A DNA stretch of 43,342 nucleotides, from the NCBI RefSeq assembly GCF_002154695.1, contig NZ_MTAV01000202.1:1-43342 (forward strand), read 5' to 3'. The notes beneath the pieces are model-generated. The model was not told the DNA's origin. It did no database searches and worked only from the letters and a program-made list of their open reading frames with translations. The stretch is from Nostoc sp. T09 (GTDB lineage: Bacteria > Cyanobacteriota > Cyanobacteriia > Cyanobacteriales > Nostocaceae). The position numbers and the translations under genes are program-made. Shown piece by piece: positions 17,897 through 26,111 of this stretch (positions within the stretch are counted from its first letter, which is position 1; every line of letters starts with the position of its first letter).

Positions 17897-18601
17897 ATGT
17901 TCAACTACAATCCGTTAGAGTGCCTACCTTCCTCGGCAGAATTGCCAGATTCTAATGAAATACCCGTGGATAACGAGCTGCAAATACTAATTCCTAGTTT
18001 ATTGTTAGCCATCTTAGGCGCAATTTGGCAAAACCGTGATGACTGGTTTTTTGGTATTAACATGGGAATTTACTATACAACCAGTAAGCCTGCAATTGTA
18101 CCTGATGGATTTTTAAGTTTGGGCGTAGAACGTTTTGTAGGAGAGAATGGACGTTCTAGCTATGTACTTTGGGAAGAAGACGGGATTGCGCCAATTGTAG
18201 CTTTAGAAATTGTTTCTCAAACTTATAATTACGAATATGAACAAAAGAAATTAGATTATGCTGAGTTGGGTGTTTTGTATTATGTCATTTATGCACCAAC
18301 ACGCCTGCGGCGTAAGCGCCAACGTTTAGAAGTTTATCGTTTAGTTGAAGATAAATATATTTTACAAGCAGGAGATAAAGTCTGGATGCCGGAAGTGGGT
18401 TTAGGCATTGGACGCGAAAGAGGAACCTATCAAGGCATGACCAGAGAATGGCTGTATTGGTATAACGAGAATGGTAACAGATACTCAACACCAGAAGAAG
18501 TCTTAGAGGAGCAAGAGCAACAATTAGCGCAAACCCAACAACAGCTTCAAGAACTTTTAATTAAGTTACAACAGAGGGGAATTGATCCAAATAAACTTTA
18601 A
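17897..18601 (+). CDS. Uma2 family PD-(D/E)XK nuclease-like protein (1 of 4)
   Basis: 234-residue Uma2 (DUF820) protein. The restriction-endonuclease-like core shows VPDGFLSLGVERF, the strand IVALEIVSQTYN with the acidic residue, and YEQKKLDYAELGVLYYVIYA, whose Lys completes the D-E-x-K pattern. The C-terminal 35 residues (LEEQEQQLAQTQQQLQELLI) form a coiled coil that the other copies here lack. The start ATG has GAGGA about 8 nt upstream. Biological function is unknown; these genes are expanded in cyanobacteria. Confidence 0.85.
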   Translation: MFNYNPLECLPSSAELPDSNEIPVDNELQILIPSLLLAILGAIWQNRDDWFFGINMGIYYTTSKPAIVPDGFLSLGVERFVGENGRSSYVLWEEDGIAPIVALEIVSQTYNYEYEQKKLDYAELGVLYYVIYAPTRLRRKRQRLEVYRLVEDKYILQAGDKVWMPEVGLGIGRERGTYQGMTREWLYWYNENGNRYSTPEEVLEEQEQQLAQTQQQLQELLIKLQQRGIDPNKL

Positions 18602-18726
18602 ATTGCTGTCTTGAAAATAAGGATTAGGGATTGGGGACAAATGAAAAATGCCCCATGCCCATTTTCATGCGTGACTGACTTGTCTATTCCCGCCTCGTTT
18701 GCTAGCAGGGCGATCGCATTTTTAGC

Positions 18727-19230
18727 CTAAGCTTGCAACGCTCTAAACCATCTATTCAAAACTGAGTTGATGGTTTGTTTAATCTGATGTTTGCGATTCC
18801 ACCTTTGAAAAGCCCTTTCGTACTCTTCACCTTTCATCAAGAAAGTATTCCAAAGATCCCACCCGACAACAGAACCGCAGAATAGCAATATATACAGCGA
18901 CCAAGAAAGACCGCCACCACTAATCAAATCTACGAGAACAAAAAAAGCATTAGCGATCGCGTAATTACCCAAACGCTTCTTAAATCTACCTCGGCGGTAG
19001 ATCTGAAAAACTCGGCGCTGTTGCACTTCGCTCTGTTGCATCTGCCAGTCGCGTTCTGCTAGCTTTAAGGAATCTGGAGCAATTTCTAACTCAGCAGCAA
19101 TTTCTAACAACTCTTCGTAAGAAAATTCTCTATCTATGTTGTCAGCATGACTAGCGATCGCCAATTGGAGAATTTGCTGTACATCTTCTTGGCTATAAGA
19201 ACGGATGCTTTTTGGTTCAAATGCTGTCAT
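18727..19230 (-). CDS. 2TM domain-containing protein
   Basis: 167-residue membrane protein. The N-terminal 65 residues are soluble and acidic (SYSQEDVQQILQLAIASHAD, FSYEELLEIAAELEIAPDSL), resembling the SHOCT-like or regulatory helices often joined to 2TM domains. Two hydrophobic helices follow at about 90-130 (YAIANAFFVLVDLISGG and WSLYILLFCGSVVGWDLW), then a basic tail. Function is unknown. It is flanked by intergenic regions on both sides, so it is probably monocistronic. Confidence 0.75.
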   Translation of the reverse strand: MTAFEPKSIRSYSQEDVQQILQLAIASHADNIDREFSYEELLEIAAELEIAPDSLKLAERDWQMQQSEVQQRRVFQIYRRGRFKKRLGNYAIANAFFVLVDLISGGGLSWSLYILLFCGSVVGWDLWNTFLMKGEEYERAFQRWNRKHQIKQTINSVLNRWFRALQA

Positions 19231-19531
19231 AATTCTTTCTCTGACTATTAATTCTCATAAAGACTTACCGCTCGACAGAAGTTGTCCAGTTACCCCAGCA
19301 CTATCAGCACTATTTTCATTATCCCTACACTAACAAATCTAGATAGTGCCTTAGGTAGGAATTTCTAGAAAAATATCCCCAAGTACGGTTTTCCTATCTG
19401 GAATCAAATCACATGGTTTGCAAGTAACCATTTTATTAAGTGTATTGAATTGATTTATTCGCCATAATTACATAGACAGCTACTTGGCATTAGGGTGCAC
19501 GAACACTAAAAAGACTGTCCTCTAAAAAGTT
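19231..19531. other. 301-bp divergent intergenic region
   Basis: Gap between the 2TM gene (minus) and the exopolysaccharide-glycosidase-like gene (plus). It is AT-rich and must contain both promoters. No coding frame, repeat array or strong hairpin seen. Confidence 0.4.
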
Positions 19532-20455
19532 ATGCATCATCGCTACCAAGTTTACATCCGACGATTTTTGATCGCAGCTTTTTTAACTCTGCTGTTATCT
19601 CCCGCAATCTTCTACGGATGGTTGTGTGTTTTACGTCCGTTCCGGGCGAATCGACAGCAAACATTGTTTACAGGCATTGTTTATCAACTTCGTGCTATTT
19701 CTAAACCACGTCCTGTCACGATCCATATCGTCACTGTTGACTTGACAGCACCGGGAATAAAACCTCTGGTAACTCCAGGAATGCCAATTAGCAGTGGTAG
19801 AAAAACTAACGCCCGAACTACCTCAGAATTTCTTCGGGAATTTAAGCTGCAATTGGCAGTCAATGCTAGCTACTTCCATCATTTTTATGAAAAAACACCT
19901 TGGGACTACTATCCCCATAGTGGAGATCCTTCCTATCCTTTAGGAGAGGTCATCTCTAATGGATATCATTATTCCAAACCAGAATCAAATAGGGCAGTCG
20001 TTTGCTTTTCTAAAAATAATCTTGCCCATATCTTCGCCAGTGGCAAATGTCCTCTAAATACAGTTCAAGGCGTTGCAGGGCAAGAAATGTTAGTTGCTAA
20101 TGGTAAGGCTGTTATTTCTCAGATTCGCGAAAATAAACCGTACCCACGTGTAGCAGCCGCTATCAACCGGGAGGGTAATAAACTATGGCTAATTGTTGTA
20201 GATGGGAAACAACCCTTCTACAGTGAAGGACTGACTCTGACTGAGTTGGCAAAGGCTGCAATAGATTTAGGCGCTGATGCTGCACTCAACATGGATGGCG
20301 GCGGTTCTGCCACATTAGTTATTGGAAAGCCTAATGGCGCAAAGGTTTTAAATGCTCCGATTCATACCAAACTGCCTATGCGAGAACGTCCAGTTGGTAA
20401 TCACTTAGGTTTTTACGCTTTGCCAGCATCTATCAAAACATCCACATCCAAATAA
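19532..20455 (+). CDS. Phosphodiester glycosidase (NAGPA-like) domain protein
   Basis: 307-residue protein with an N-terminal membrane anchor or signal (RRFLIAAFLTLLLSPAIFYG, about 10-30), so the catalytic part faces the periplasm or exterior. The rest matches the NAGPA/DUF2233 family, named for the enzyme that uncovers mannose-6-phosphate. Visible marks are TTSEFLREFKLQLAVNASYF, RVAAAINREGNKLWLIVVDG and the signature NMDGGGSATLV (254-258 is MDGGG). Bacterial members are linked to cell-surface glycans; the substrate here is unknown. Confidence 0.85.
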   Translation: MHHRYQVYIRRFLIAAFLTLLLSPAIFYGWLCVLRPFRANRQQTLFTGIVYQLRAISKPRPVTIHIVTVDLTAPGIKPLVTPGMPISSGRKTNARTTSEFLREFKLQLAVNASYFHHFYEKTPWDYYPHSGDPSYPLGEVISNGYHYSKPESNRAVVCFSKNNLAHIFASGKCPLNTVQGVAGQEMLVANGKAVISQIRENKPYPRVAAAINREGNKLWLIVVDGKQPFYSEGLTLTELAKAAIDLGADAALNMDGGGSATLVIGKPNGAKVLNAPIHTKLPMRERPVGNHLGFYALPASIKTSTSK

Positions 20456-20580
20456 CCGCACCTCAACTGACGGACACCACTACCAGCAGAAAGATTAATA
20501 ACCATTTACATTTCGTTACACTAGAAACATCAAGAGGAATGAAAGCAAACCTCTAGAAGCAGAAATCAAAGGTGAACGAC

Positions 20581-21705
20581 ATGAATGGCACAATACGCGT
20601 TGGTAATCTCTTCGGGATTCCCTTCTACATCCATCCGTCGTGGTTTTTAGTGCTTGGTTTGGTAACTTGGACCTATAGCAGCGGACTGATGGGGCAATTT
20701 CCTCTATTATCTGGGGGACTAGCTTTGCTACTAGGATTGATGACAGCGCTGTTGTTATTTGCCTCTGTCGTCGCCCACGAATTAGGACATAGCTTCGTAG
20801 CTATTCGTCAAGGAATTGATGTCAAATCAATCACACTATTTATATTCGGCGGTTTAGCCAGCTTAGAAAAGGAATCGAAAACCCCAGGCGAAGCTTTCTG
20901 GGTAGCGATCGCGGGACCTTTAGTTAGCTTACTAATATGCGCTGGGGTTACAGGCATTGGTTATGCTACTGCGGCAACAGGTCCACTCGCAGCTATTCTT
21001 GGTGTTCTGGCGTCTGTTAATCTGGCGTTAGCGCTATTTAACTTAATTCCTGGCTTACCTTTAGATGGCGGGAATATACTGAAAGCTTTAGTTTGGAAGA
21101 TTACAGGTAACCCCTACAAAGGTGTAAGGTTTGCCAGCCGAGTTGGACAAATATTTGGTTGGGTAGCGATCGCCTCTGGTTTAATTCCAATACTATACTT
21201 TGGCAGCTTTGCTAATATTTGGAACTTGTTAATCGGTTTCTTCTTGCTGCAAAATGCAGGTAATGCGGCGCAATTTGCCAGAGTACAAGAAAAACTCACA
21301 GGTTTAACAGCTGCGGATGCTGTAACCCCTAACAGCCCAATTGTTTCTGTTAATCAAACCATCAGAGAGTTTGCTGATGAGCGCATCTTGGGTGGAGAAA
21401 GCTGGCATCGGTTCTTAGTGACCGACGATGAGGGACAATTAGTAGGTGCGATCGCTGCTAATGATTTGCGAACTATTCCAACAACACAGTGGTCAGAGAC
21501 TCAAGTCAAAGAAGTAATGCGAACAATTGCAGAATCTACCACAGTTCAATCGGACAAACCTTTAGTGGAAGTAGTTCAGCTACTCGAACAACAACAACTA
21601 TCTGCACTGACTGTAATTCGTGAAAACGGCGTGCTAGTAGGAATTCTAGAGAAGGCTGCGATTATCCAACTACTGCAACGCAGATCTCAATTCAACCCTG
21701 CATAG
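20581..21705 (+). CDS. Site-2 protease (M50) family protein with CBS domains
   Basis: 374-residue intramembrane zinc metalloprotease. HELGH (66-70) gives the zinc ligands and FNLIPGLPLDGGN (about 153-165) the third, D162. About five or six membrane helices cover residues 15-235. Two CBS-like repeats follow (about 250-370), with LTAADAVTPNSPIVSVNQTI and VKEVMRTIAESTTVQSDKPL. Members cleave membrane-bound regulators; CBS domains often sense adenine nucleotides. Start: a GTG three codons upstream is possible, but AAGG lies directly against it. The ATG at 20581 has that AAGG at a proper 9-nt spacing. Confidence 0.9.
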   Translation: MNGTIRVGNLFGIPFYIHPSWFLVLGLVTWTYSSGLMGQFPLLSGGLALLLGLMTALLLFASVVAHELGHSFVAIRQGIDVKSITLFIFGGLASLEKESKTPGEAFWVAIAGPLVSLLICAGVTGIGYATAATGPLAAILGVLASVNLALALFNLIPGLPLDGGNILKALVWKITGNPYKGVRFASRVGQIFGWVAIASGLIPILYFGSFANIWNLLIGFFLLQNAGNAAQFARVQEKLTGLTAADAVTPNSPIVSVNQTIREFADERILGGESWHRFLVTDDEGQLVGAIAANDLRTIPTTQWSETQVKEVMRTIAESTTVQSDKPLVEVVQLLEQQQLSALTVIRENGVLVGILEKAAIIQLLQRRSQFNPA

Positions 21706-21762
21706 TTCTCTCATCTAAAATACTCTTTCTCCAACCTCCCTCAGAATTTCTGGGGGAATTTT

Positions 21763-22401
21763 TTATGACTGGCGAAATTGAATTTTCAGGTCGCGTAACA
21801 TTTTACTTGTTCCTTGGTCAATCGCTTTTTGCACCATTTGAGGAATTAGTTCAATTAAAGATAAGTCGGGAAAGATTAGACTGACTGATGTTTCCACGTA
21901 GCCTTCATCAGAGAGAAGATATATTTTTAACTGTTTGTTGCGGTAAATCCAAACTTCGGGAACACCCATTGCTTCGTAGGCATCAAGGGTGGTTTTAGAG
22001 GTAACATCAGATTCTATAGCTAAATCTGGGGGTGGATACTCTTTTAAATTCAAGTTCGTACACCCTTGCACTCGGTCAGCATTTTGGATGTAAAAGCAGG
22101 TATCTGGTTCAATGCCAGCAATTTCTGGACGTTTTAGGGTGGTTGAGCCAAAATCTTCCCAATCTCGTCCTTGAATGTCTAACATGGCTTTGACGATATC
22201 GGCAATAATCCGGTGAGGACGTTCATGTAATGCTAGCGGGGACATGATTTCTAAAGTTCCTCGGTAGTAAGTGAAGCGACTACTGCGCTTTTCTCCTAAG
22301 TCGGTAAGAATTTGCTCAAAGTCCTGCCAGGATAGGTTAGAGATAATAATCTGGCTACCGGGGGTGAGTTCAATGGCTTGAATGGGAATGGTTACGCTCA
22401 T
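21763..22401 (-). CDS. Uma2 family PD-(D/E)XK nuclease-like protein (2 of 4)
   Basis: 212-residue Uma2 protein. The visible core is YRGTLEIMSPLALHERPHRI, GIEPDTCFYIQNADRV with the first acidic residue, PPPDLAIESDVTSKTTL with the second, and YEAMGVPEVWIYR. It lacks the coiled-coil tail of copy 1. The role is unknown. It lies downstream of ndhD on the same strand, behind a likely terminator at 22461-22493, so it probably has its own promoter. Confidence 0.85.
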   Translation of the reverse strand: MSVTIPIQAIELTPGSQIIISNLSWQDFEQILTDLGEKRSSRFTYYRGTLEIMSPLALHERPHRIIADIVKAMLDIQGRDWEDFGSTTLKRPEIAGIEPDTCFYIQNADRVQGCTNLNLKEYPPPDLAIESDVTSKTTLDAYEAMGVPEVWIYRNKQLKIYLLSDEGYVETSVSLIFPDLSLIELIPQMVQKAIDQGTSKMLRDLKIQFRQS

Positions 22402-22460
22402 CTTTTTACCTCCGTTGACTTCAGCGCTTTTTATTTCATACTGACACGCGACTCACTAAT

Positions 22461-22493
22461 AAAAAACGATCGCCCCAAAAAAAGAGCGATCGC
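22461..22493 (-). terminator. Rho-independent-type terminator after ndhD built from HIP1-like sequence
   Basis: Read on the minus strand, CGATCGC, a 12-nt loop region, then GCGATCG are followed by TTTTTT. The arms are 22486-22492 and 22467-22473, and the T-run is the complement of 22461-22466. The stem can gain a G.T and an A-T pair on the outside. It lies 34-66 bp after the ndhD stop. Confidence 0.6.
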
Positions 22494-22526
22494 TTAATTT
22501 TCAACAGATAATAGAGGTCGAAAAGC

Positions 22527-24215
22527 TTACTTTATTGTTGCCAAAACTGGTGCCACCTCAGCCTCTGCAATCTTAGGCGCTAAGAATCCACTGGCATAAA
22601 TATGGGGATTTGCTTGCGAGATGACGGTATATGATTGGCGAACCTGAGCATTCACTGCCACAGTCTTCACATCGTACATCTGCATAGCTACTTTGGGGTA
22701 GAAGCCGATGCCGATAATCAGCACGATAAAACAGGCAGCAATAAATACTTCCCGCGGACTAGCATCTCTATATACTGCTTCGGTGGGTACGACGCAATCT
22801 GTACCAAAACAAACTGCTTCTTCAGCTTCTTGATACTTCCAGCTTGCATCTACAAGGTCACAGTTAGGTGCTTTACCAGTACCGTAAAATACTTGTCGCA
22901 GCATGGAAAGTAAATAGATTGGTGTAAGAATGACTCCTACAGCAGCGAGGAAAACTGTGACTATGCAGAAAGTTGAACTGTAAACATCACTAGTTGTCAA
23001 ACCAACGAAGACTGAAAGTTCGCCAGCAAAGCCACTCATACCAGGGAGAGCCAGCGAAGCCATTGCACCTATTGTAAACAGAGCAAATACTTTGGGCATT
23101 GCTTGACCAATACCACCCATATTTTCCATTGCCATTGTATGGGTACGGTCATAAGTCACCCCTGCCAAGAAGAACAGCACCGATGCAATCAGACCGTGGG
23201 AAATCATCTGTAACATTGCGCCGTTGATTCCCAAATCGGTGAAGGACGCAATCCCCAGCAGTACAAATCCCATGTGGGAAATTGACGAATACGCCAAGCG
23301 ACGCTTCATGTTCGTCTGGGCAAAAGAGTTCAATGCACCATAAATAATGTTGACAACACCCAGAATGGCTAAAACAGGTGCGAAATAAACGTGTGCGTCA
23401 GGTAAAAGTTCAAGGTTTAGGCGGATTAGCCCGTAACCGCCCATTTTCAGGAGCACACCCGCCAAAATCATCGATACGGGAGCAGATGCTTCACCGTGGG
23501 CATCTGGCAACCAAGTGTGTAAGGGGAAAATAGCAAGCTTGACACCAAAGGCAATTAGCAATCCTGCATATAGCAGCAGTTCTAAACCAAGGGGGTACTC
23601 TTTCATCCCCAAAGCGACCATATCAAATGTTATGTTGCCACCTCCATAAAGCGCCATTGCCAAGGCTGCCACGAGAATAAATATAGAAGCGGCTGCTGTA
23701 TATAACAAGAATTTTGTGGCTGCGTAGCGACGCTTTTGTCCGCCCCAAATGCAGACGAGGAGGTAAACAGGAATCAGCTCGACTTCCCACATGATGAAAA
23801 ACAGCAGCAAGTCTTTGGCCACAAAAACCCCTATCTGTGCTGAATACAGCACGAGCATTAAAAAGTAGAATAGCCGGGGTCTGCGGTCAACTTGCCATGC
23901 GGAAAACATCGAGAGTGTCGTTACAAATCCTGCCAGCAGCACAAGTGGGGCTGATAGCCCATCGACCGATAATGCCCAGCTTAAACCTAACTGAGGCACC
24001 CAGGCATAATTATCCACGAGTTGAAAACTAGCACTGCTTGCATCGTAATGCTTCCAAAAGGCGTAGCACATCAAAATAAAATCTGCGATACCTACACCTA
24101 GGGCATACCACCGCACGCGCTTGCCATCTTTATCAGGCAGCACAGGGATGAGCAGGGAAGCAACCAGTGGCAGTAGAACAATCGCGGTAAGCCAAGGAAA
24201 TCGATCCGCTATCAT
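22527..24215 (-). CDS. ndhD: NAD(P)H-quinone oxidoreductase chain 4 (NdhD-type)
   Basis: 562-residue integral membrane subunit of cyanobacterial NDH-1, one of the proton-pumping antiporter-like subunits in respiration and cyclic electron flow. It has about 14 hydrophobic helices. Family marks are [59 protein letters not shown] and [19 protein letters not shown]. The catalytic Glu in MWEVELIP and Lys residues of the channel are present. Near 452-474 it has a Cys-bearing insert relative to the shorter NdhD1 type (about 530 residues). It stands alone, without ndhF, so I cannot say which NdhD paralog it is. Confidence 0.93.
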   Translation of the reverse strand: MIADRFPWLTAIVLLPLVASLLIPVLPDKDGKRVRWYALGVGIADFILMCYAFWKHYDASSASFQLVDNYAWVPQLGLSWALSVDGLSAPLVLLAGFVTTLSMFSAWQVDRRPRLFYFLMLVLYSAQIGVFVAKDLLLFFIMWEVELIPVYLLVCIWGGQKRRYAATKFLLYTAAASIFILVAALAMALYGGGNITFDMVALGMKEYPLGLELLLYAGLLIAFGVKLAIFPLHTWLPDAHGEASAPVSMILAGVLLKMGGYGLIRLNLELLPDAHVYFAPVLAILGVVNIIYGALNSFAQTNMKRRLAYSSISHMGFVLLGIASFTDLGINGAMLQMISHGLIASVLFFLAGVTYDRTHTMAMENMGGIGQAMPKVFALFTIGAMASLALPGMSGFAGELSVFVGLTTSDVYSSTFCIVTVFLAAVGVILTPIYLLSMLRQVFYGTGKAPNCDLVDASWKYQEAEEAVCFGTDCVVPTEAVYRDASPREVFIAACFIVLIIGIGFYPKVAMQMYDVKTVAVNAQVRQSYTVISQANPHIYASGFLAPKIAEAEVAPVLATIK

Positions 24216-24446
24216 GTCAATGAGAATAAATACTTATCTGTGAATAAAGCTATTCTACTAGAGTTTGTAAACAATTGTGAATAAGTATTTACTTCAGTAG
24301 ACATAGAAAAATCTATATCTTTAGGGCTATGTGAAAGTACATATAAAATGCGTATCTCAGAAAAAAATATTTAAATTGAAACATTTGTTTATATATCTTA
24401 AATTTTCTACAATGTTAAGTACCAGAAACTTAATTAACAATCATTT

Positions 24447-24944
24447 ATGTCTTTATCAAATTCACAATCCTATAGTTCCGATAAAGTGCTAACTCCACCT
24501 GTATCTACTGCACCTGTATGGAAAATCGAGCTGTTGTATGACAGTGAATGTCCTTTGTGTATGCGCGAGGTCAATTTTCTGCAAAAACGAGATGCAGGTC
24601 GAGGGTTGGTAAAATTTGTCGATATTGCAGACGATGACTATAACCCCGAAGCACATGGCGGAGTAGACTTTGAAACAGCAATGGGGCGCATCCATGCAGT
24701 TTTACCAAATGGAACAGTGGTACAAAATGTTGAGGTGTTTCGGCGCGTTTACGAAATTCTGGGAATGGGTTGGGTTTATGCCATAACCCAGTTACCTATT
24801 ATTGGTGCGATCGCAGATTTTCTCTATGGAGTTTGGGCAAAATGGCGACTCGCGATCACAGGACGACCGAAGTTAGAAGATATTGTAGCTCAGCGTCAAG
24901 AGCGACTGGCTTGTAATACTGAGGGGCGTTGTCGGATAGATTAA
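24447..24944 (+). CDS. DCC (DUF393) family thiol-disulfide oxidoreductase-like protein
   Basis: 165-residue protein with a thioredoxin-like start: ELLYDSECPLCMREVNFLQ, where C35 and C38 form the CxxC after the D-x-x-C pattern typical of DCC proteins. A mid-region (VEVFRRVYEILGMGWVYAIT) and a hydrophobic segment with LPIIGAIADFLYGVWAKWR follow. Three Cys near the end (LACNTEGRCR) add possible redox sites. The family is widespread and poorly characterised. It is transcribed divergently from ndhD with a 231-bp gap. Confidence 0.8.
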   Translation: MSLSNSQSYSSDKVLTPPVSTAPVWKIELLYDSECPLCMREVNFLQKRDAGRGLVKFVDIADDDYNPEAHGGVDFETAMGRIHAVLPNGTVVQNVEVFRRVYEILGMGWVYAITQLPIIGAIADFLYGVWAKWRLAITGRPKLEDIVAQRQERLACNTEGRCRID

Positions 24945-25058
24945 TAGAACCACGGATAGACACAGATAAATGTGGAACTTGATAAGTTTGTGGGTTTTGT
25001 GATCGCTCTCAGAAACCCACTAGTACTGTTAGGCGGAAGTCAAAATTCTTATTCTGTA

Positions 25059-25442
25059 CTAGTTACCGTGAGACTTACGCCAATTATCAAGACGTTCGAG
25101 AAGCTCGAAGATAGTTGCTCTTACATTCTCCGATTGATCAATCGGAACTTTATACTCATCAAATATATACTCGTCAGCCTCATTGAAGTGGCTTAAGTGA
25201 AATGTGAACCAGTTCCATTTTGGATATATAGCAATCCTCGGCAGTTTACTGTTGTCACGCCAATTATCAGATAGATTGATCACGAGAGTTCCACATGACA
25301 GCACTGGGAAGAATAACTCTGAATACTTAGATTCAATGATTTCGTCAACTAACCAAAGCATTTTGTCAAATGATGGTGGTTGCTTCCTACTAGAATCCTC
25401 TTCATAGTAGTATTTAACGCTGTACCAATCTTTTTTTGACAT
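25059..25442 (-). CDS. Hypothetical protein (127 aa)
   Basis: 127-residue protein, not recognised. It is acidic and rich in Trp, Tyr and Phe (YPKWNWFTFHLSHFNEADEY), with no signal peptide and no membrane helix. The N-terminus (SVKYYYEEDSSRKQPPSFDK) and the mixed aromatic/acidic look recall immunity-type or SMI1-like small proteins, but no family motif is firm. No Shine-Dalgarno is evident. It faces the ndhD/DCC region and has no partner toxin nearby. The plus-strand frame over the same DNA looks less protein-like. Confidence 0.6.
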   Translation of the reverse strand: MSKKDWYSVKYYYEEDSSRKQPPSFDKMLWLVDEIIESKYSELFFPVLSCGTLVINLSDNWRDNSKLPRIAIYPKWNWFTFHLSHFNEADEYIFDEYKVPIDQSENVRATIFELLERLDNWRKSHGN

Positions 25443-25611
25443 AATATTTTTATCCCATACAAAAATATTTTATAAGGATAATTTTAGTAAATACAAAATT
25501 TTATATAGCTTTCCGGTACTGCAATCGGATATTATCTGAATTATCCAAAACCTTATAGGAACTACCTAAAATTTTACTCCGTCACAATAGATTGAATTAG
25601 GAGTAAAATAT

Positions 25612-26103
25612 ATGTTCTGTTGGTTAAAACCTATTGCTTGGAGTTTAACAGGTTTAAGTTTATTTACTGTCAACATAGAAATACTATCAAAACCCGTTGC
25701 TGCTGGTGAACCAATTATTGATAAGAACTGTCAGTTTCATGAGAGAACACAAGAAATTTTTAAGAAAATACCACCACAGAGCCAAGGAACAGTATTTTTG
25801 ACATCTGGCTTTGAGGTTGATAATCAAAAATACATTTTACAAGTACTAAAATTTCCCAATTCTAGAGGTGTTTTTTGTCTTTGGCGAACTAATTCACGAA
25901 TACCGCAAAGATTAACACAAGCTCAACTTATTCAAGATAAGCTAATTGAAAAAGTTGAAAAGGACTCTTCTCAAAAAGCTACTTATATAGTGACAATACG
26001 AGGAGATAAAAATCAAAATATTTTAAGAACTTATTATCGATTAAGACTGACCAATCCCAATCGGCCAGAAGTGACACCAATGGTCGTAGTATACAAACGT
26101 TAG
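25612..26103 (+). CDS. Secreted hypothetical protein (163 aa)
   Basis: 163-residue protein with a likely signal peptide at the start (WSLTGLSLFTVNIEILSKPV, with a possible cut after VAAG near 34). The mature part has two Cys (NCQFHERT and FCLWRTNSR) that could form a disulfide, and beta-rich segments (KYILQVLKFPN, KATYIVTIRG). I do not recognise the family. The start has TTAGGAG about 8 nt upstream. Its stop lies 8 bp from the stop of the convergent pseudouridine synthase gene. Confidence 0.7.
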   Translation: MFCWLKPIAWSLTGLSLFTVNIEILSKPVAAGEPIIDKNCQFHERTQEIFKKIPPQSQGTVFLTSGFEVDNQKYILQVLKFPNSRGVFCLWRTNSRIPQRLTQAQLIQDKLIEKVEKDSSQKATYIVTIRGDKNQNILRTYYRLRLTNPNRPEVTPMVVVYKR

Positions 26104-26111
26104 CAACATCT

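Noticed and set aside
24972-25196. Plus-strand frame of 74 codons over the 127-residue minus-strand gene
   Set aside because: It overlaps the minus-strand hypothetical, starts in a repeat-like ACAGATAAATGTGG stretch and has no protein-like pattern. The minus-strand product is more plausible.
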